A DNA stretch of 64,000 nt. Origin: an uncultured Bacteroidaceae bacterium. GTDB taxonomy: Bacteria; Bacteroidota; Bacteroidia; Bacteroidales; Bacteroidaceae. The stretch lies in NCBI GenBank assembly GCA_944321635.1, contig CALULY010000009.1, positions 1-64,000 on the forward strand, written 5' to 3'. Below, one piece after another: positions 18,540 through 29,075 of this stretch (within the stretch, counting starts at the first letter, position 1; every line of letters starts with the position of its first letter). Under the pieces are notes generated by a model. That model had not been told where the DNA came from, did no database searches, and saw only the letters and a list, made by a program, of their open reading frames with translations. A program made the position numbers and the translations under genes.

Positions 18540-21011
18540 TTAGTCGTGGAAGTAGACTCGTTTCACCCTATTGGATATTACGGTCAGGATTTCATAAGGT
18601 ATCGTGCCTAATAAATCTGATATGGTTGTAACTGGCAGATTGTTGCCAAAGATTTCAACTTTGTCACCTTCTTTGCAATCTATGCCTGTAACGTCAATCA
18701 TGCAAGCATCCATGCAGATGTTTCCGACGTATTGTGCTTTGATCCCGTTCACCATGCAAAATCCTTTTCTGTTGCCAAGATGCCTGTTAAGTCCGTCGGC
18801 GTAGCCTATCGGAATTGTGGCAATCCTTGTCGCGCGGTCTATCTCTCCTCGTCTGCCATATCCCACTGCATCTCCAGGCTTAACGTCTCTTATCTGTAAA
18901 ATCGTGGTTATCAGCGAACTGACATTGTTGAGGAGTGAGTTGTCTATAGGATTGACCCCGTATAGACCTAATCCGAGCCTTACCATGTCAAAATGGTACT
19001 CCGGGAAACGTTCAATCCCAGCCGTGTTGCACAGGTGGCGGATGATCTTGTGACTGAAATGCTTCTGGAATTCATTTGTCAACTTGATAAACAGATCAGC
19101 TTGCCTTCTTGTATATTCATCCATCGATGTGTCATCACTTGTAGCAAAATGTGAGAAAATTGATTTCGGTATCAATGCCGTCTGAGATTTAAGCTTTTCA
19201 ATCAAACGTGGCAAATCCCTCTCTTCAAAGCCAAGGCGGTGCATCCCTGTGTCAAGTTTGATGTGTACGGGATAGTTGGTTATGCCTGAATGCTCTGCGA
19301 CAGCTATCAATTCATCAAGCAGTCTGAAGTCATACACCTCTGGTTCAAGATTGTTCCTGAACAACGTCTTGAACGAGGAAACCTCAGGATCCATTATCAT
19401 TATCGGTATGGTTATCCCTGCATTTCTTAGTTCTACACCTTCGTCCACCACAGCCACAGCAAGGCAGTCAACGTTGTGATCTTGCAACGTCCGTGCAATC
19501 TCCCGCGCCCCGCTCCCGTAGGCTGCCGCCTTGACCATGCAGACCACTTTTGTGCCTTGCAGCAACATTGAACGGTAATGGTTCAGATTGGCTATGACGG
19601 CATTCAAGTCAATCTCCATGATGGTCTTATGAATTTTCTGCTCCAGCCTTTCGGCTATTTCCTCAAAGTGGAAGTCTCTCGCCCCTTTTATCAAGATGAT
19701 CTCATTGTGGCGGTTAAAAGAATCAGACCTAAGGAAATCTGTTGTTGTGTCAAAGTACTCTGCATCACCATCGTAGCATTGTTTCATTGCCTTTATGTCA
19801 TGCCCGATGCCTATTACTTTGTCAATCTTCTTCTCTTTTATGATGTTTGAAACACTGCTATACAATTCATCTTTGGTGAATCCACTTTCCAACAAATCGG
19901 ACAGGATGAGTGTTTTCTTGCGCCGTCCTCCCCTATCGCGCCGTTGTAAGAAATTCAATGCAATCTCCAAGGACGAGAAGTCGGAATTGTAACTGTCGTT
20001 TATTATCACACAATTATTCACCCCATCCACAACTTCCAATCGCATTTCCACGGCTTCAAGCACAGCCATCCGCCCTGCGATGACCGTTGTATCCATTCCG
20101 AAATGGAGGCACACGGCCAAACAAGCAAAGGAGTCTTGTATAGAAGCATCATCAGTGAATGGAAAAACATAGCTGTGCTCTTCGCCACGACATTGGTAAA
20201 CGATTTTTGTCGCTGCCTCACCCTTGTTTATACCTTTTATATATAGGAAACAGTTTGCATCCTTCCTGGACCATGTCAGCAATGTGCATTCCTCCAACAT
20301 CTCACGGGCACAGTCCATAATCAACCTGTCGTCACCATTGCACACGAGGAATTTGCATTGGGTGAACAGTTTCATCTTTTCCAGGCACTTCTCTTTCAGT
20401 GATGAGAAGTTTTCCTGATGTGCGTTGCCTATGTTGGTCAGGACTCCTATTGTCGGTTTTATCATGCGTTGCAAGCGTGCCATCTCACCAGGTTCTGAGA
20501 TACCAGCTTCAAAAATCCCCAGCTCAGTGCCGCTGTCAAGCAGCCATAAAGCAAGCGGGACACCGATTTGAGAATTGTAGCTTCTGGGCGAGCGTGTCAC
20601 ATGCCAGTCCTTGTTCATCAATTGATACAACCATTCTTTCGTTACCGTCTTGCCATTGCTGCCTGTAATTCCTATGATTGGAATGGAAAGGTTGCATCTC
20701 ACATGGCTCGCCAACTGTTGTAACGCAACCAATGTGTCATCTACGAACAAGAAATTAGCATTGGCATAGCGTTCTGCCAACAAATCATCGTTGTAGGATG
20801 TGCAGACCACAAAATTGTACACACCCTTCTTGTACAACCCATCAATATAGTCCTGTCCGTCGCCCCTCTTGGTTTTGAGGGCAAAAAACAATGTGCTTTC
20901 GGGAAAAGACAAAGAGCGGCTATCGGTCAATAGCCACTCTATCCTTGCCTCCTTAGTAAGATGTTGCCGTGACGGTATGATACCGGCAATCTCATCTATG
21001 GTGTATGTCAT
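18540..21011 (-). CDS. murF: Bifunctional MurF ligase / alanine racemase
   Basis: An 823-residue fusion for cell-wall precursor synthesis. Residues 1 to about 460 are MurF, which adds D-Ala-D-Ala to the UDP-MurNAc-tripeptide; the ATP loop is GITGSNGKTVTK at 114-125. Residues from about 463 are a PLP alanine racemase that makes D-Ala; the PLP lysine is K494 in VCMVKAAAYGSG, and the second-domain signature GNICMDACMIDVT is present. The fusion is usual in Bacteroidota. The ATG is 11 bases after the purT stop, so both are in one operon led by a 55-residue membrane protein. Base composition is visibly more AT-rich than in most neighbours. Confidence 0.96.
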   Translation of the reverse strand: MTYTIDEIAGIIPSRQHLTKEARIEWLLTDSRSLSFPESTLFFALKTKRGDGQDYIDGLYKKGVYNFVVCTSYNDDLLAERYANANFLFVDDTLVALQQLASHVRCNLSIPIIGITGSNGKTVTKEWLYQLMNKDWHVTRSPRSYNSQIGVPLALWLLDSGTELGIFEAGISEPGEMARLQRMIKPTIGVLTNIGNAHQENFSSLKEKCLEKMKLFTQCKFLVCNGDDRLIMDCAREMLEECTLLTWSRKDANCFLYIKGINKGEAATKIVYQCRGEEHSYVFPFTDDASIQDSFACLAVCLHFGMDTTVIAGRMAVLEAVEMRLEVVDGVNNCVIINDSYNSDFSSLEIALNFLQRRDRGGRRKKTLILSDLLESGFTKDELYSSVSNIIKEKKIDKVIGIGHDIKAMKQCYDGDAEYFDTTTDFLRSDSFNRHNEIILIKGARDFHFEEIAERLEQKIHKTIMEIDLNAVIANLNHYRSMLLQGTKVVCMVKAAAYGSGAREIARTLQDHNVDCLAVAVVDEGVELRNAGITIPIMIMDPEVSSFKTLFRNNLEPEVYDFRLLDELIAVAEHSGITNYPVHIKLDTGMHRLGFEERDLPRLIEKLKSQTALIPKSIFSHFATSDDTSMDEYTRRQADLFIKLTNEFQKHFSHKIIRHLCNTAGIERFPEYHFDMVRLGLGLYGVNPIDNSLLNNVSSLITTILQIRDVKPGDAVGYGRRGEIDRATRIATIPIGYADGLNRHLGNRKGFCMVNGIKAQYVGNICMDACMIDVTGIDCKEGDKVEIFGNNLPVTTISDLLGTIPYEILTVISNRVKRVYFHD

Positions 21012-21022
21012 CAGACTTGTCT

Positions 21023-22192
21023 TTAGTGCACCTTTATGCTTGCTGCCAAAGCCTTGGTCTTGTCCCTCAACGCATCCATATCCGAACCGAGAGGAGCATT
21101 GCAGAGCACCACCCCGAGGCGGCGGTTGAGCCTGGTGGCTTTCTTTCCGAATATTCTTATGTCAGTGGCAGGCGTTGCACAGACTTCCTTGATTCCGTCA
21201 TATTCTGGGAAACCATCCTCCTTGACTATCGGGGACAGGATGACTGCACTTGCCCCCATCCTCTCGCAAGTGATTTCAGGGATAGGCAATCCCAACACGG
21301 CGCGGCAATGCAACTCAAATTCATTGAAGTTTTGTGTCCCGGCCATCGTCACCATGCCTGTGTCATGAGGGCGTGGCGAAAGTTCTGAGAAATATACCCC
21401 CTTATCCTTGCTAAGGAAGAACTCGACACCCCAGATGCCCGAGCCGCCAAGTGCGGCAGTGATGAGTTTGGCCATGCGCTGCGCCTCCATGAGGTCGTTG
21501 TCATTGACGGTTGCGGGTTGGAAGCTTTCGCGATAGTCCCCACCCTTTTGCACATGACCTATCGGGCGGCAAAACAACGTCTCGCCATTGTCCTGCGTGA
21601 CAGTCAGAAGTGTTATCTCGCTGTCGAAGTTGATGAACTCCTCGACAATCAACTCCATGATATCCCCCCTGCTGCCATGGCAACCATAGTCCCAGGCGTG
21701 TTGCAGTTCTTCGGCAGACCTGACCAGCGACTGCCCTTTGCCCGACGATGACATGAGCGGCTTGACCACACACGGGTATCCGATTTCATTGGCAGCAGCG
21801 ACAAGCTCCTCGAATGTTTTGGCATAAAGGTATTTTGCCGTCTTCAACCCCAGCTCCTTGGCAGCAAGGTCTCGGATTGACTTGCGGTTCATCGTGTAAT
21901 TGACAGCCTTCGCGCTCGGCACCACCCTGATACCTTGCTTCTCGAAGTCATACAAGCATTCTGTCCTGATTGCCTCAATCTCTGGGACTATCAAGTCTGG
22001 CCGATGTTTCTCAACCACTTCCTTGAGACGTGCGCCGTCAAGCATACTGAACACCTCGTACTCGTCAGCCACCTGCATCGCCGGAGCGTTCTCATAGGAA
22101 TCGCAAGCGATGACGTATTGCCCGAGACGCTTAGCAGAGATGACAAACTCTTTGCCCAATTCGCCCGAGCCTAAAAGCAGAATCTTTTTCAT
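21023..22192 (-). CDS. purT: Formate-dependent phosphoribosylglycinamide formyltransferase
   Basis: Third step of purine synthesis: makes formyl-GAR from GAR, formate and ATP. The 389-residue ATP-grasp protein begins [42 protein letters not shown] and has [20 protein letters not shown] and the metal-binding region [28 protein letters not shown]. Family length and motifs are intact. It is the second gene of a minus-strand unit (55-residue membrane protein, purT, murF-alr). Confidence 0.96.
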   Translation of the reverse strand: MKKILLLGSGELGKEFVISAKRLGQYVIACDSYENAPAMQVADEYEVFSMLDGARLKEVVEKHRPDLIVPEIEAIRTECLYDFEKQGIRVVPSAKAVNYTMNRKSIRDLAAKELGLKTAKYLYAKTFEELVAAANEIGYPCVVKPLMSSSGKGQSLVRSAEELQHAWDYGCHGSRGDIMELIVEEFINFDSEITLLTVTQDNGETLFCRPIGHVQKGGDYRESFQPATVNDNDLMEAQRMAKLITAALGGSGIWGVEFFLSKDKGVYFSELSPRPHDTGMVTMAGTQNFNEFELHCRAVLGLPIPEITCERMGASAVILSPIVKEDGFPEYDGIKEVCATPATDIRIFGKKATRLNRRLGVVLCNAPLGSDMDALRDKTKALAASIKVH

Positions 22193-22224
22193 ATCGTGAT
22201 TTAATTAACCGTTTGTAGCACAAT

Positions 22225-22392
22225 TCACTTCATTGATTTATACACTGGGATGAAGACCAAAGCTGCCGAAATCACCAACGACAGGATGACTGGACCGTCA
22301 ATTCTCTTTGCCGTCGTTATCACTACGAAGAACAGCACTCCCCACAGCAGTATGAAGCAAATCGCTTGGAATCTTGTGATTTTCCGTCTCAT
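22225..22392 (-). CDS. Small membrane protein leading the purT operon
   Basis: A 55-residue frame: MRRKITRFQAICFILLWG, then VLFFVVITTAKRIDGPV, then ILSLVISAALVFIPVYKSMK. It predicts two membrane helices with a short loop and basic ends. The stop is 32 bases before the purT start. A TATATTTG -7 element lies 19 bases upstream of the ATG, so this is the first frame the promoter would transcribe. I do not recognise a named family; a small structural or regulatory membrane protein is all that can be said. Confidence 0.65.
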   Translation of the reverse strand: MRRKITRFQAICFILLWGVLFFVVITTAKRIDGPVILSLVISAALVFIPVYKSMK

Positions 22393-22411
22393 CTCGACTA
22401 TTATAGTGATG

Positions 22412-22419
22412 CAAATATA
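22412..22419 (-). promoter_or_regulatory. Promoter -7 element of the purT operon
   Basis: TATATTTG on the minus strand; a TTTG box lies 22 bases upstream, slightly long. The first start codon downstream is that of the 55-residue protein. Confidence 0.55.
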
Positions 22420-22506
22420 GCTGTTACAAACGAAATGCGGTCAAAGCACGTCGCCTAATAGTCATCCAAGCATCAATTAATCCTCCTTGGCAATCATTTT
22501 GCCACG

Positions 22507-25161
22507 TCAGACATTCAATGCCCCCTTGAACGCATTGTCAAAATCACGTTCCTGGTCTTTGGCAAAGAACGGCATTCCCCACACGTTGAACCGTTCTGTC
22601 GCTGTTGAGAAATGTATGCACGCCTTGCCTCTTATTTGGCGCAGGCAGTCCTCCTTCCATTTGTCGGTTTCGCGGAGATGCCGTCCTTTAGGCTCAATGA
22701 ATATCTGGATGTTGTCGCAGATGTCGCCATCGTTGTCACGTTGCATGAACAGCACATAGTCAGGCTCAAACAATCGTCCGTCTTGAAAACCTGCCAGCTT
22801 CAAATCTTTCTCGTTACGCAGCAGATAGATGTTCTGGTATTTATCCTTTAGCTTGGAATAGATGGAGTCGATGTACTTGATGAACCACTTCTCCTCCGAC
22901 GTGCCGTAGCAGTCATTGTAGGCGTGCCAGTCATAGTTGCCTAAATCCATTGCCAATCCGGCGGCAGCTTCACGCATAGACTTGCCAAACTCCTTGTCAC
23001 TATCCTTGTCTACCGTTATTTTCAGTATATGGTCTTTGAACACGCTTTTCAAGTCCTGCGGTTCAAAATCGGTTGACCCGTATGCCAAGTTCCATTCCTG
23101 CGGGAGCATCTTGTCTATTTGCTTGAGCACCTCGACCGCGACAAACAGCTTATCCCTCTGCGACAGTTCCACCAAAACCTTTTCGTGACCGGCTATCGCT
23201 ATGCTCAGGTCAGCGAGATAGTCGCCGCTTTCTATGAATTCCTTTATAGATGTCAGATGCGGCAGCCTCGGCGACAGGGATGAGAATCGGAAGTTTTCCA
23301 GTTTGTTGATGGCAGCCCTCGTGACGTGCTTGCCCAGTTCGTGCATCTTGATGGTGCGATAGTGCAGGGTGTCATTATCATCAGTCTTGTAATCATCAAA
23401 TGCCGCGCTGCTCTTCATCATCCCGCTCATCACCTTGACGCGGAAAGTGTGTGACAGTATTGCCTCACCCAGCGATGCCGGGATGCTGTCGATTGGTTTC
23501 TCCAGCCGTTTGTTGGCAAACACCTTTCCTTTCAAGTAGAGTTGCGTCCGCTTGAATTCCTCCTTCAGGCGCAAGTCAAGTATCTTAGTGTTGTCAGCCT
23601 CCATTCCCGTGGCAACTAAAGCATCGTGCAGCTCCTGGATGTATCGGGGATTGTGTGCACTGTGGTAGTGCAACTTCTCTACCACCCTCAGCGGGTTGCC
23701 TATGTCATTGTCAAACTTCCTTTTCCCGGCATCCATATTGCTGCCGCGCACCTTGAATGGCATATACCGTGCCCCGCGTCCTATCAGTTGAGCTTCCTGC
23801 ATGGTCGTCTTGCCCGGCTTGCCGCTTTTGGCATCACGGGTGTCATAGAGGCGCACTATGTCAAACAGATTGAGCACATCCCAACCCTCGTTGAGCATAT
23901 CGACGGCGAATATCACCCTGTACGGATTGTCGGCAGCCTCCAGCGAGTTCAACGCTTTGACCGTCTCGGGTGGCAAGTCCTTCTTGGTCTTGCTGTCCAC
24001 CAGCATTGTGTTTTCCTCCTTGAAGTCTTCTTTCAACTCCAGCAACAGGTTGTCAAGTGTTATCCCCTTGCTGTCGAAGTAGTGGAATGCTGCGGCGATG
24101 TCGCCTGTCGCCCTGCCTTTCATCTTTGTCAGTTCGTCCGGCTTGAGATGTTTCACAGCGTCGATGAATTGCCGATGCGCCTCCTTGTTCTCGGCCGTCG
24201 TCTTTGACTTGAGCATCAGCACCGGTTTGACATCCTGGCCAATGCTTACAAACAGTTTGCGCTTGTACTGGCTCAGCACCACCGCCTGCATAGCCCTGTC
24301 CATGGGCGGCAAGTCGGTCTGCACGACTTCTATGTCCTTGGAGTAGCAGTCCTCGCGGAATGCCTTTAGTGGGTAGTTGAAGATGACCTTGTTTTTGTAC
24401 TTCTCCGCTATCAACGGATTGGTAAGATCCTCGGTGGCGGTGAAGTCAAGCAGCACGTTGGGCAAGACCGACTGCTGCGGCGAATGGAATATCCGCATCA
24501 CCGTGTTTTCCCAGTCCTCGCTCTCCGTGCTGTCAGTCCCAGGCAAGCGTGGTTGCTGCCCTTTGCCTTTTTTGGTCGCCACGTTGACATGATGCGCCTC
24601 GTCGGAAATCATCACTATGCTGCGGCCTGCAAAGTCGTCGTAGGTAACACCACCCTCACGCGGATTGTTGAGCATCGAGTGCAGCCCCTGCGTGGTGGTC
24701 AGGCAGAGGTTGATGCTGTCATTGTCGCAGTTCTGGAAGTTGTCAACGCTCCTGACAACGACCTGTCTGCCGTCGATGGTGATTTGCGGGGCAAAGAGAT
24801 ATTTTGCCGACAACGGGTTGAGCAGGTTGTCCCTTGTCTTTTCCAAGATGTTGTTGGAACTGACAAAGAACAGGAAGTTACGGTAGCCCCGAGTGTAGAG
24901 GTAAAGCATCAGGCCAGCCATAATGAGCGTCTTGCCGCTGCCTGTGGCCATGTGAAACAACAGGTGGGGCGGCACCTCCTTCTCGTCAAAATCTTCCCAG
25001 TAATTGATGAAGTACTGGAAGCACTCGCGTTGGTACTCACGCAGTGCCATCCTCGCATTCAGTGCCGAGAGGCACGCCGGCATCTCGGTCTTCTCTATGT
25101 TCCTGCTGCCTAACAAGTCTCGCAACCTGGCCTGCAAGTCTCCTAAGTCCTGCCGTCTCAT
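22507..25161 (-). CDS. Type III restriction enzyme, Res subunit
   Basis: The 884-residue motor and nuclease subunit of a type III restriction-modification system. Superfamily 2 helicase motifs: MATGSGKT (71-78), DEAH (187-190), FTATE, and motif [11 protein letters not shown]. The C-terminal segment [13 protein letters not shown]...[11 protein letters not shown] provides the D, E and K of a PD-(D/E)xK nuclease. With Mod it cuts unmodified DNA between two head-to-head sites. Its start overlaps the mod stop by 4 bases, so translation is coupled. No broken frame is visible. Confidence 0.93.
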   Translation of the reverse strand: MRRQDLGDLQARLRDLLGSRNIEKTEMPACLSALNARMALREYQRECFQYFINYWEDFDEKEVPPHLLFHMATGSGKTLIMAGLMLYLYTRGYRNFLFFVSSNNILEKTRDNLLNPLSAKYLFAPQITIDGRQVVVRSVDNFQNCDNDSINLCLTTTQGLHSMLNNPREGGVTYDDFAGRSIVMISDEAHHVNVATKKGKGQQPRLPGTDSTESEDWENTVMRIFHSPQQSVLPNVLLDFTATEDLTNPLIAEKYKNKVIFNYPLKAFREDCYSKDIEVVQTDLPPMDRAMQAVVLSQYKRKLFVSIGQDVKPVLMLKSKTTAENKEAHRQFIDAVKHLKPDELTKMKGRATGDIAAAFHYFDSKGITLDNLLLELKEDFKEENTMLVDSKTKKDLPPETVKALNSLEAADNPYRVIFAVDMLNEGWDVLNLFDIVRLYDTRDAKSGKPGKTTMQEAQLIGRGARYMPFKVRGSNMDAGKRKFDNDIGNPLRVVEKLHYHSAHNPRYIQELHDALVATGMEADNTKILDLRLKEEFKRTQLYLKGKVFANKRLEKPIDSIPASLGEAILSHTFRVKVMSGMMKSSAAFDDYKTDDNDTLHYRTIKMHELGKHVTRAAINKLENFRFSSLSPRLPHLTSIKEFIESGDYLADLSIAIAGHEKVLVELSQRDKLFVAVEVLKQIDKMLPQEWNLAYGSTDFEPQDLKSVFKDHILKITVDKDSDKEFGKSMREAAAGLAMDLGNYDWHAYNDCYGTSEEKWFIKYIDSIYSKLKDKYQNIYLLRNEKDLKLAGFQDGRLFEPDYVLFMQRDNDGDICDNIQIFIEPKGRHLRETDKWKEDCLRQIRGKACIHFSTATERFNVWGMPFFAKDQERDFDNAFKGALNV

Positions 25162-26834
25162 CGTCTGTTGGAATAAAATTGCTTGTTCAACCGTTTGTCG
25201 CTGTCTGACATCCCGTATTCATCGTTGTCCATCTCCGACAGCGGCACGTACAGCAAGTTTTTGTCAAGGCACTCGATCAGCAACCGTTTGGCATCGTCCA
25301 GACTTAGCTCTCTGAAATCTTTGGCATTGGCGTCAACATCCTTAGGCTTGACGCTCCAACTCAAGAACCCCGTCTGCTGCATCCTCTCCCAGATGTCGAG
25401 CAGACAGTCATGGTCGCCAGCGGCAACTATCTCGTCGGCAAAACGTTGGTTGAGCAATGCCAGTTCGCAGTAGACGAATGAGCCGCCGCCCTGCCAGTTA
25501 TTTCTCTTGGAAATCCCACTTTGTTCCCCAACAATGACCTTCGACATCCTTAACAACATTATCTCTATGTGCTTATCAAGCTGTTCACATACGATATACC
25601 GCCTATTAAGCTTATGCGCCACTGCTGCGGTCGTCCCACTACCACCAAATATGTCAAGCACGAGATCGCCCTCATCTGTATGTGCTTTCATTATCCTCTC
25701 AATGAGTTTTTCCGACTTCTGACCCTTGACTTCGTAACCATTGCCCAGCATCTTGGAAACAGTTTCTCCAGAAAACGAAACAATAGCAATACTATTCAGG
25801 TCATCATATTCATTGCCGTTCCAAACATCCTCTATCGGATATTTTTCGACTTTCTTGGAAGCAAAATCCTTGAACTCCTCTTTTGGAATGTAGTGTTTTT
25901 TAAAATCTGCGCATGACTTATTCTTGGTATAATAAAGGATAGTATCATGATTTCTTATCCAATTATTGTCCTTTGTCTTGTAACCAGACAACCAGCCGAT
26001 CCTCCATATTATTTCACGTTGGAAATTATCCTCTCCAAATATCTCATCCATCAACACTTTAGCATAGTGAACCTCGTGATAATCAAGATGCAAATAGATA
26101 GCTCCATCTTCACTTAGCAACTGCCTTGCCACCTCCAGCCTATTCCTCATGAACGTCAGCCACGTCGAATGCCTGAAACTGTCGTTGTAACCGAAGCTGT
26201 CATTGCCAGTGTTGAACGGTGGATCAATGTATATCAGTTTGACCCGCCCGCCATAGAGACGCTTGAGCGAATGCAGCACCAGCAGGTTGTTGCCCTTGAT
26301 GATGAGATTGTCGGTCGGCGCGACGGCATCCACCGCGTGCGCCCCGCTGCTGTCATACCGTTGCCAACCGGTCAACGCCTTTGGCTCGGTCAGGCGGTCG
26401 ATGTCGTCGGGGGCGAGCACCTCGTTCCAAAACGTCTCTTGCCGCCGGGCATCCTCGCGGGTCTGTCCACCCTCAAGCACGCAGTCCTTGTGTGGCCACG
26501 CCAGCACCACCTCGCGGCTGTCGGCGATGAACGATCCGTCATCTGCCACCAGCCCTATCTTGTTCTTGTAACTGGTGTAGCTGTCGGGCAGGAAGCTCTT
26601 GCTCATCACGAACCTCTGAAACCTAACCTTGTCAAACACCATCACCCCACCGGCCTCGGTGAAGAAGTTGCGCCGCAGCCCGTCGTGTCCCATCAGCCGC
26701 CCCACCAAATCGGGGTCAACGGCCAAGGCCGCCTCGACCACGGCATTGCGCATCAGCACCCCGTCCTCGGTGCACCAGCGGCTGTCCATGCGCAGCAGCC
26801 GTTCAAGCTCGTGGTACAGTGCCAGATTGTCCAT
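25158..26834 (-). CDS. Type III DNA methyltransferase, Mod subunit
   Basis: A 558-residue N6-adenine methylase that gives the system its sequence specificity. Catalytic motif DPPF is at 204-207 ([10 protein letters not shown]) and the cofactor motif FGGSGTT at 396-402, the beta-class order. Between them and slightly beyond (bases about 25550-26060) the DNA is much more AT-rich than the flanks; three sampled lines average near one third GC. That block spans the target-recognition region, suggesting its exchange by recombination. The ATG at 26834 follows a purine-rich stretch (AAGGGAGG) that could act as a ribosome site. It is the first gene of the pair. Confidence 0.94.
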   Translation of the reverse strand: MDNLALYHELERLLRMDSRWCTEDGVLMRNAVVEAALAVDPDLVGRLMGHDGLRRNFFTEAGGVMVFDKVRFQRFVMSKSFLPDSYTSYKNKIGLVADDGSFIADSREVVLAWPHKDCVLEGGQTREDARRQETFWNEVLAPDDIDRLTEPKALTGWQRYDSSGAHAVDAVAPTDNLIIKGNNLLVLHSLKRLYGGRVKLIYIDPPFNTGNDSFGYNDSFRHSTWLTFMRNRLEVARQLLSEDGAIYLHLDYHEVHYAKVLMDEIFGEDNFQREIIWRIGWLSGYKTKDNNWIRNHDTILYYTKNKSCADFKKHYIPKEEFKDFASKKVEKYPIEDVWNGNEYDDLNSIAIVSFSGETVSKMLGNGYEVKGQKSEKLIERIMKAHTDEGDLVLDIFGGSGTTAAVAHKLNRRYIVCEQLDKHIEIMLLRMSKVIVGEQSGISKRNNWQGGGSFVYCELALLNQRFADEIVAAGDHDCLLDIWERMQQTGFLSWSVKPKDVDANAKDFRELSLDDAKRLLIECLDKNLLYVPLSEMDNDEYGMSDSDKRLNKQFYSNRR

Positions 26835-27574
26835 CAGTCCATCCTCCCTTGTTAGTCCTCCCGACTCCCAGGGGAGGGATGATTAGTCCATGATTAATGA
26901 TGGCTTGACAAAACAAAAGCGTGGGAATCATGCCTGTCGCCGTCCCACTCATCGAGGCTCTCGCATTGCCCAAACAGTCGAGACGACAACTTGCAGAGCC
27001 CACGCATGGCATATATCGCGTCCATGACTGCGGCGTAAGGTGCGGCCAGACGGCCGCACGCCACAGAGCATGGTGACATATCCACCATGGGACATCCACC
27101 GTTGCCATGCCTTTTGACTGTTTGCGGTAATTTGCGAGATTACGATGAGTCAAAGACAAAGCGCGCAGTAAACGCCCTTCGTTATGTAAGCGACACCCTC
27201 CCACTCGCCCCCTTGCGGGCTCTGCGTGGCATGATGTCGCGACAAATGTAAACTAATTAATCTTAAAATCGAGGGGAAAGAGCGCGAAAACACTCTCCTT
27301 CCCGCACGATTTCCGCCCTGCACGCTGTCAAACAGGCATGACGGCACAAGCCGTATGTCCTTGCACGGATGCCTGCGCCGCCTCTCCACCCCAATGGCAA
27401 TGCCGCTCCAGCCACGACATCATGCGCCGGCCTACCCCACTGCGCGGCAAATGGTAGCCCCCCTCACCCTCACCGTCCCTCCCACGGCATCCGCATTCGC
27501 GCCGCACGAGGCAAGGCAAAATCCAGACGACTACGGACATACGATCAGCGATGTCTGGCACAAAATCCCATCAC
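26835..27574. other. Long gap upstream of mod, no gene supported
   Basis: Several short frames are open on both strands, but none has a start, composition or product that I can defend. A perfect 8-bp hairpin GTGCGGCC-AGAC-GGCCGCAC lies at 27040-27059 without a T run. The stretch might be decayed DNA beside the restriction-modification pair. A repeat element follows. Confidence 0.5.
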
Positions 27575-27752
27575 TCACCGGGAAAACTTCCATTGGGTCA
27601 GGCCTAAAGTTGGATTGCCCGGTGCATAAAGTTCATTCAGAAGTTTTGTTTATATATTCAAAAGTTCTGTTTATATAAACAAAAGTTCTGAATATATAAA
27701 CAGAACTTTTGTTTTTACTTTATGTACGGAGGAAATGAACTTTTCTCGCCGA
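27575..27752. repeat. 178-bp intergenic element, copy 4 (21-bp palindrome array)
   Basis: Inverted ends TCACCGGGAAAACTTC (27575-27590) and GAACTTTTCTCGCCGA (27737-27752). The core has four 11-bp CARAAnTTYTG-type motifs at 21-bp period with 10-bp TA-rich blocks; the last two form a perfect inverted pair. Same length as copy 1 but opposite orientation, with near-identical arms. In this copy the arms also show AAAGTT-type motifs about 22 bp apart. Confidence 0.85.
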
Positions 27753-27826
27753 GACGTTGAAGTTTATGCCCGACCTAATGGAAGTTTTGGCCAGACCTCA
27801 TCGGTTTTCTTCAACGACCCGCCGCC

Positions 27827-28975
27827 CTACTCGATCTTCATCCCGGGGATGAGCGGCGTGACATCGACCAGCTGTAAGTCTTCGACCATTGAGAGGGTGC
27901 CTTGCTTATACTGCTGGAAATGCGGGGTCTTGATGTGGCTCTCGTAAGCTGCGCGGTCGGCATAGATTTCGAGTATCGTGACCTTGTTGGGAGCATCCTT
28001 CTCGGCAGTGGCATAGAGTGCCAACACGCCGGGTTCGAGGCGCATCGAGGCTTCTATTTCTTCTTTCAGAAAAGCGTTATAGACTTCGAGGCTCGACGGG
28101 TCAACCGTGATTTTCGACAGTCGTACCAGCCGGGCAGTGGCATCTGCGGGCTTGGCCGCCTCTTGCTTGATGACGCGCAGAGCCTTGATTGCCGCCGGGA
28201 AGCCGATGTAGGGCAAACATTGGATGATGGCGGCAGTGAGTGTCTCGGGCGAGTTGCCGACATTGATGTTGCCGTGATAATGTGACTGCAACTGGCTGTC
28301 GGCCTCGATGGTGGCCAGCACGCAATAGCCCAACAGCTCGCGTGTCGGCAGATCAAGAGCGCCGCGGCTGTATATCTCGCCAAAGAAGTAGTCGGTCAGA
28401 AACTGCTCGACATCGCTGCCCATGCCTCCCGGCACTCCGTCCATGACTGAGGCTATGCCACCCGGGTAGAGCTTGTCCTGGATTGCAGCACCGCGCTCGT
28501 GGCGTGTAGCCTCATCGACCGTCGCTTGCGGGGCGAGGGGCAGGGCTATGCCACGCTCGGCAAACACCTCGTTGACCGTGGCCACGGCATTGAGCATACG
28601 GGGGAAGCCGATGAACGGGGCGGTGAGATACATCACCTCGCGCAACTCCTCGGGCGTCACCCCGACATTGAGTGCAGCCCCGGCATGAGCCTTTAGCTGG
28701 GGCAATGTCTGCATCGTGGCAAGCGTGATGCAGGTGATCATCTCGCGTTGACGCAGGGTCAGGTCGCCGGTCTGGAACACTTCGCCGAAGATGAACTTCT
28801 GCAAGATGTCCATCATCTCGGGGTCGGTGCCTTGTCCTGTCAGTGCTTCGCCGCCGAACAAGGCATGGTAGTTTTGCTTGCAAGCCTCGACGCGATCAAC
28901 CTTCTGCGCCGTCTGAGCCATTGAGGTCAGGCAGCACGCCACGAGGAGGGCAAGCAGTGTGATTCTGTTTTTCAT
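27827..28975 (-). CDS. Exported double carboxymuconolactone decarboxylase with monooxygenase-like tail
   Basis: A 382-residue exported protein. It has a signal peptide (KNRITLLALLVACCLTSMAQ), two carboxymuconolactone decarboxylase-like helical domains (about 60-140, LRQREMITCITLATMQTLPQLKAHAGAALNVGVTPEELREV; about 200-275, LPTRELLGYCVLATIEADSQLQSHYHGNINVG) and an antibiotic-biosynthesis-monooxygenase-type ferredoxin-like domain (about 295-382, LEVYNAFLKEEIEASMRLEPGVLALYATAE). The paired-cysteine CxxC of AhpD peroxidases is absent, so substrate and reaction are unknown. The ATG at 28975 is chosen because it starts the signal peptide. It is the last gene of the redox operon with flavodoxin and flavin reductase. 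Confidence 0.88.
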   Translation of the reverse strand: MKNRITLLALLVACCLTSMAQTAQKVDRVEACKQNYHALFGGEALTGQGTDPEMMDILQKFIFGEVFQTGDLTLRQREMITCITLATMQTLPQLKAHAGAALNVGVTPEELREVMYLTAPFIGFPRMLNAVATVNEVFAERGIALPLAPQATVDEATRHERGAAIQDKLYPGGIASVMDGVPGGMGSDVEQFLTDYFFGEIYSRGALDLPTRELLGYCVLATIEADSQLQSHYHGNINVGNSPETLTAAIIQCLPYIGFPAAIKALRVIKQEAAKPADATARLVRLSKITVDPSSLEVYNAFLKEEIEASMRLEPGVLALYATAEKDAPNKVTILEIYADRAAYESHIKTPHFQQYKQGTLSMVEDLQLVDVTPLIPGMKIE

Positions 28976-29075
28976 AATCAGTTCACAGGCTATTATTACC
29001 CAACCAATAACCACAGCTATCCATCCGTAAGATTTTGTCCGAACCTAAGAATCTTGTTTTCATATCGACCGTGAT

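Noticed and set aside
18540-21011. MurF-Alr and LpxC-FabZ fusions as novelties
   Set aside because: Both fusions are well known in Bacteroidota. The AT-richer composition of murF-alr is noted in its entry but is not enough to claim transfer.
27040-27059. Perfect 8-bp hairpin GTGCGGCC-AGAC-GGCCGCAC as terminator
   Set aside because: No T run on either strand and no gene end nearby.
26803-27561. Several 60-130 codon frames between the mod and CMD genes
   Set aside because: Frames overlap each other on both strands, with Trp/Cys/Arg-rich translations and no promoter or start support.
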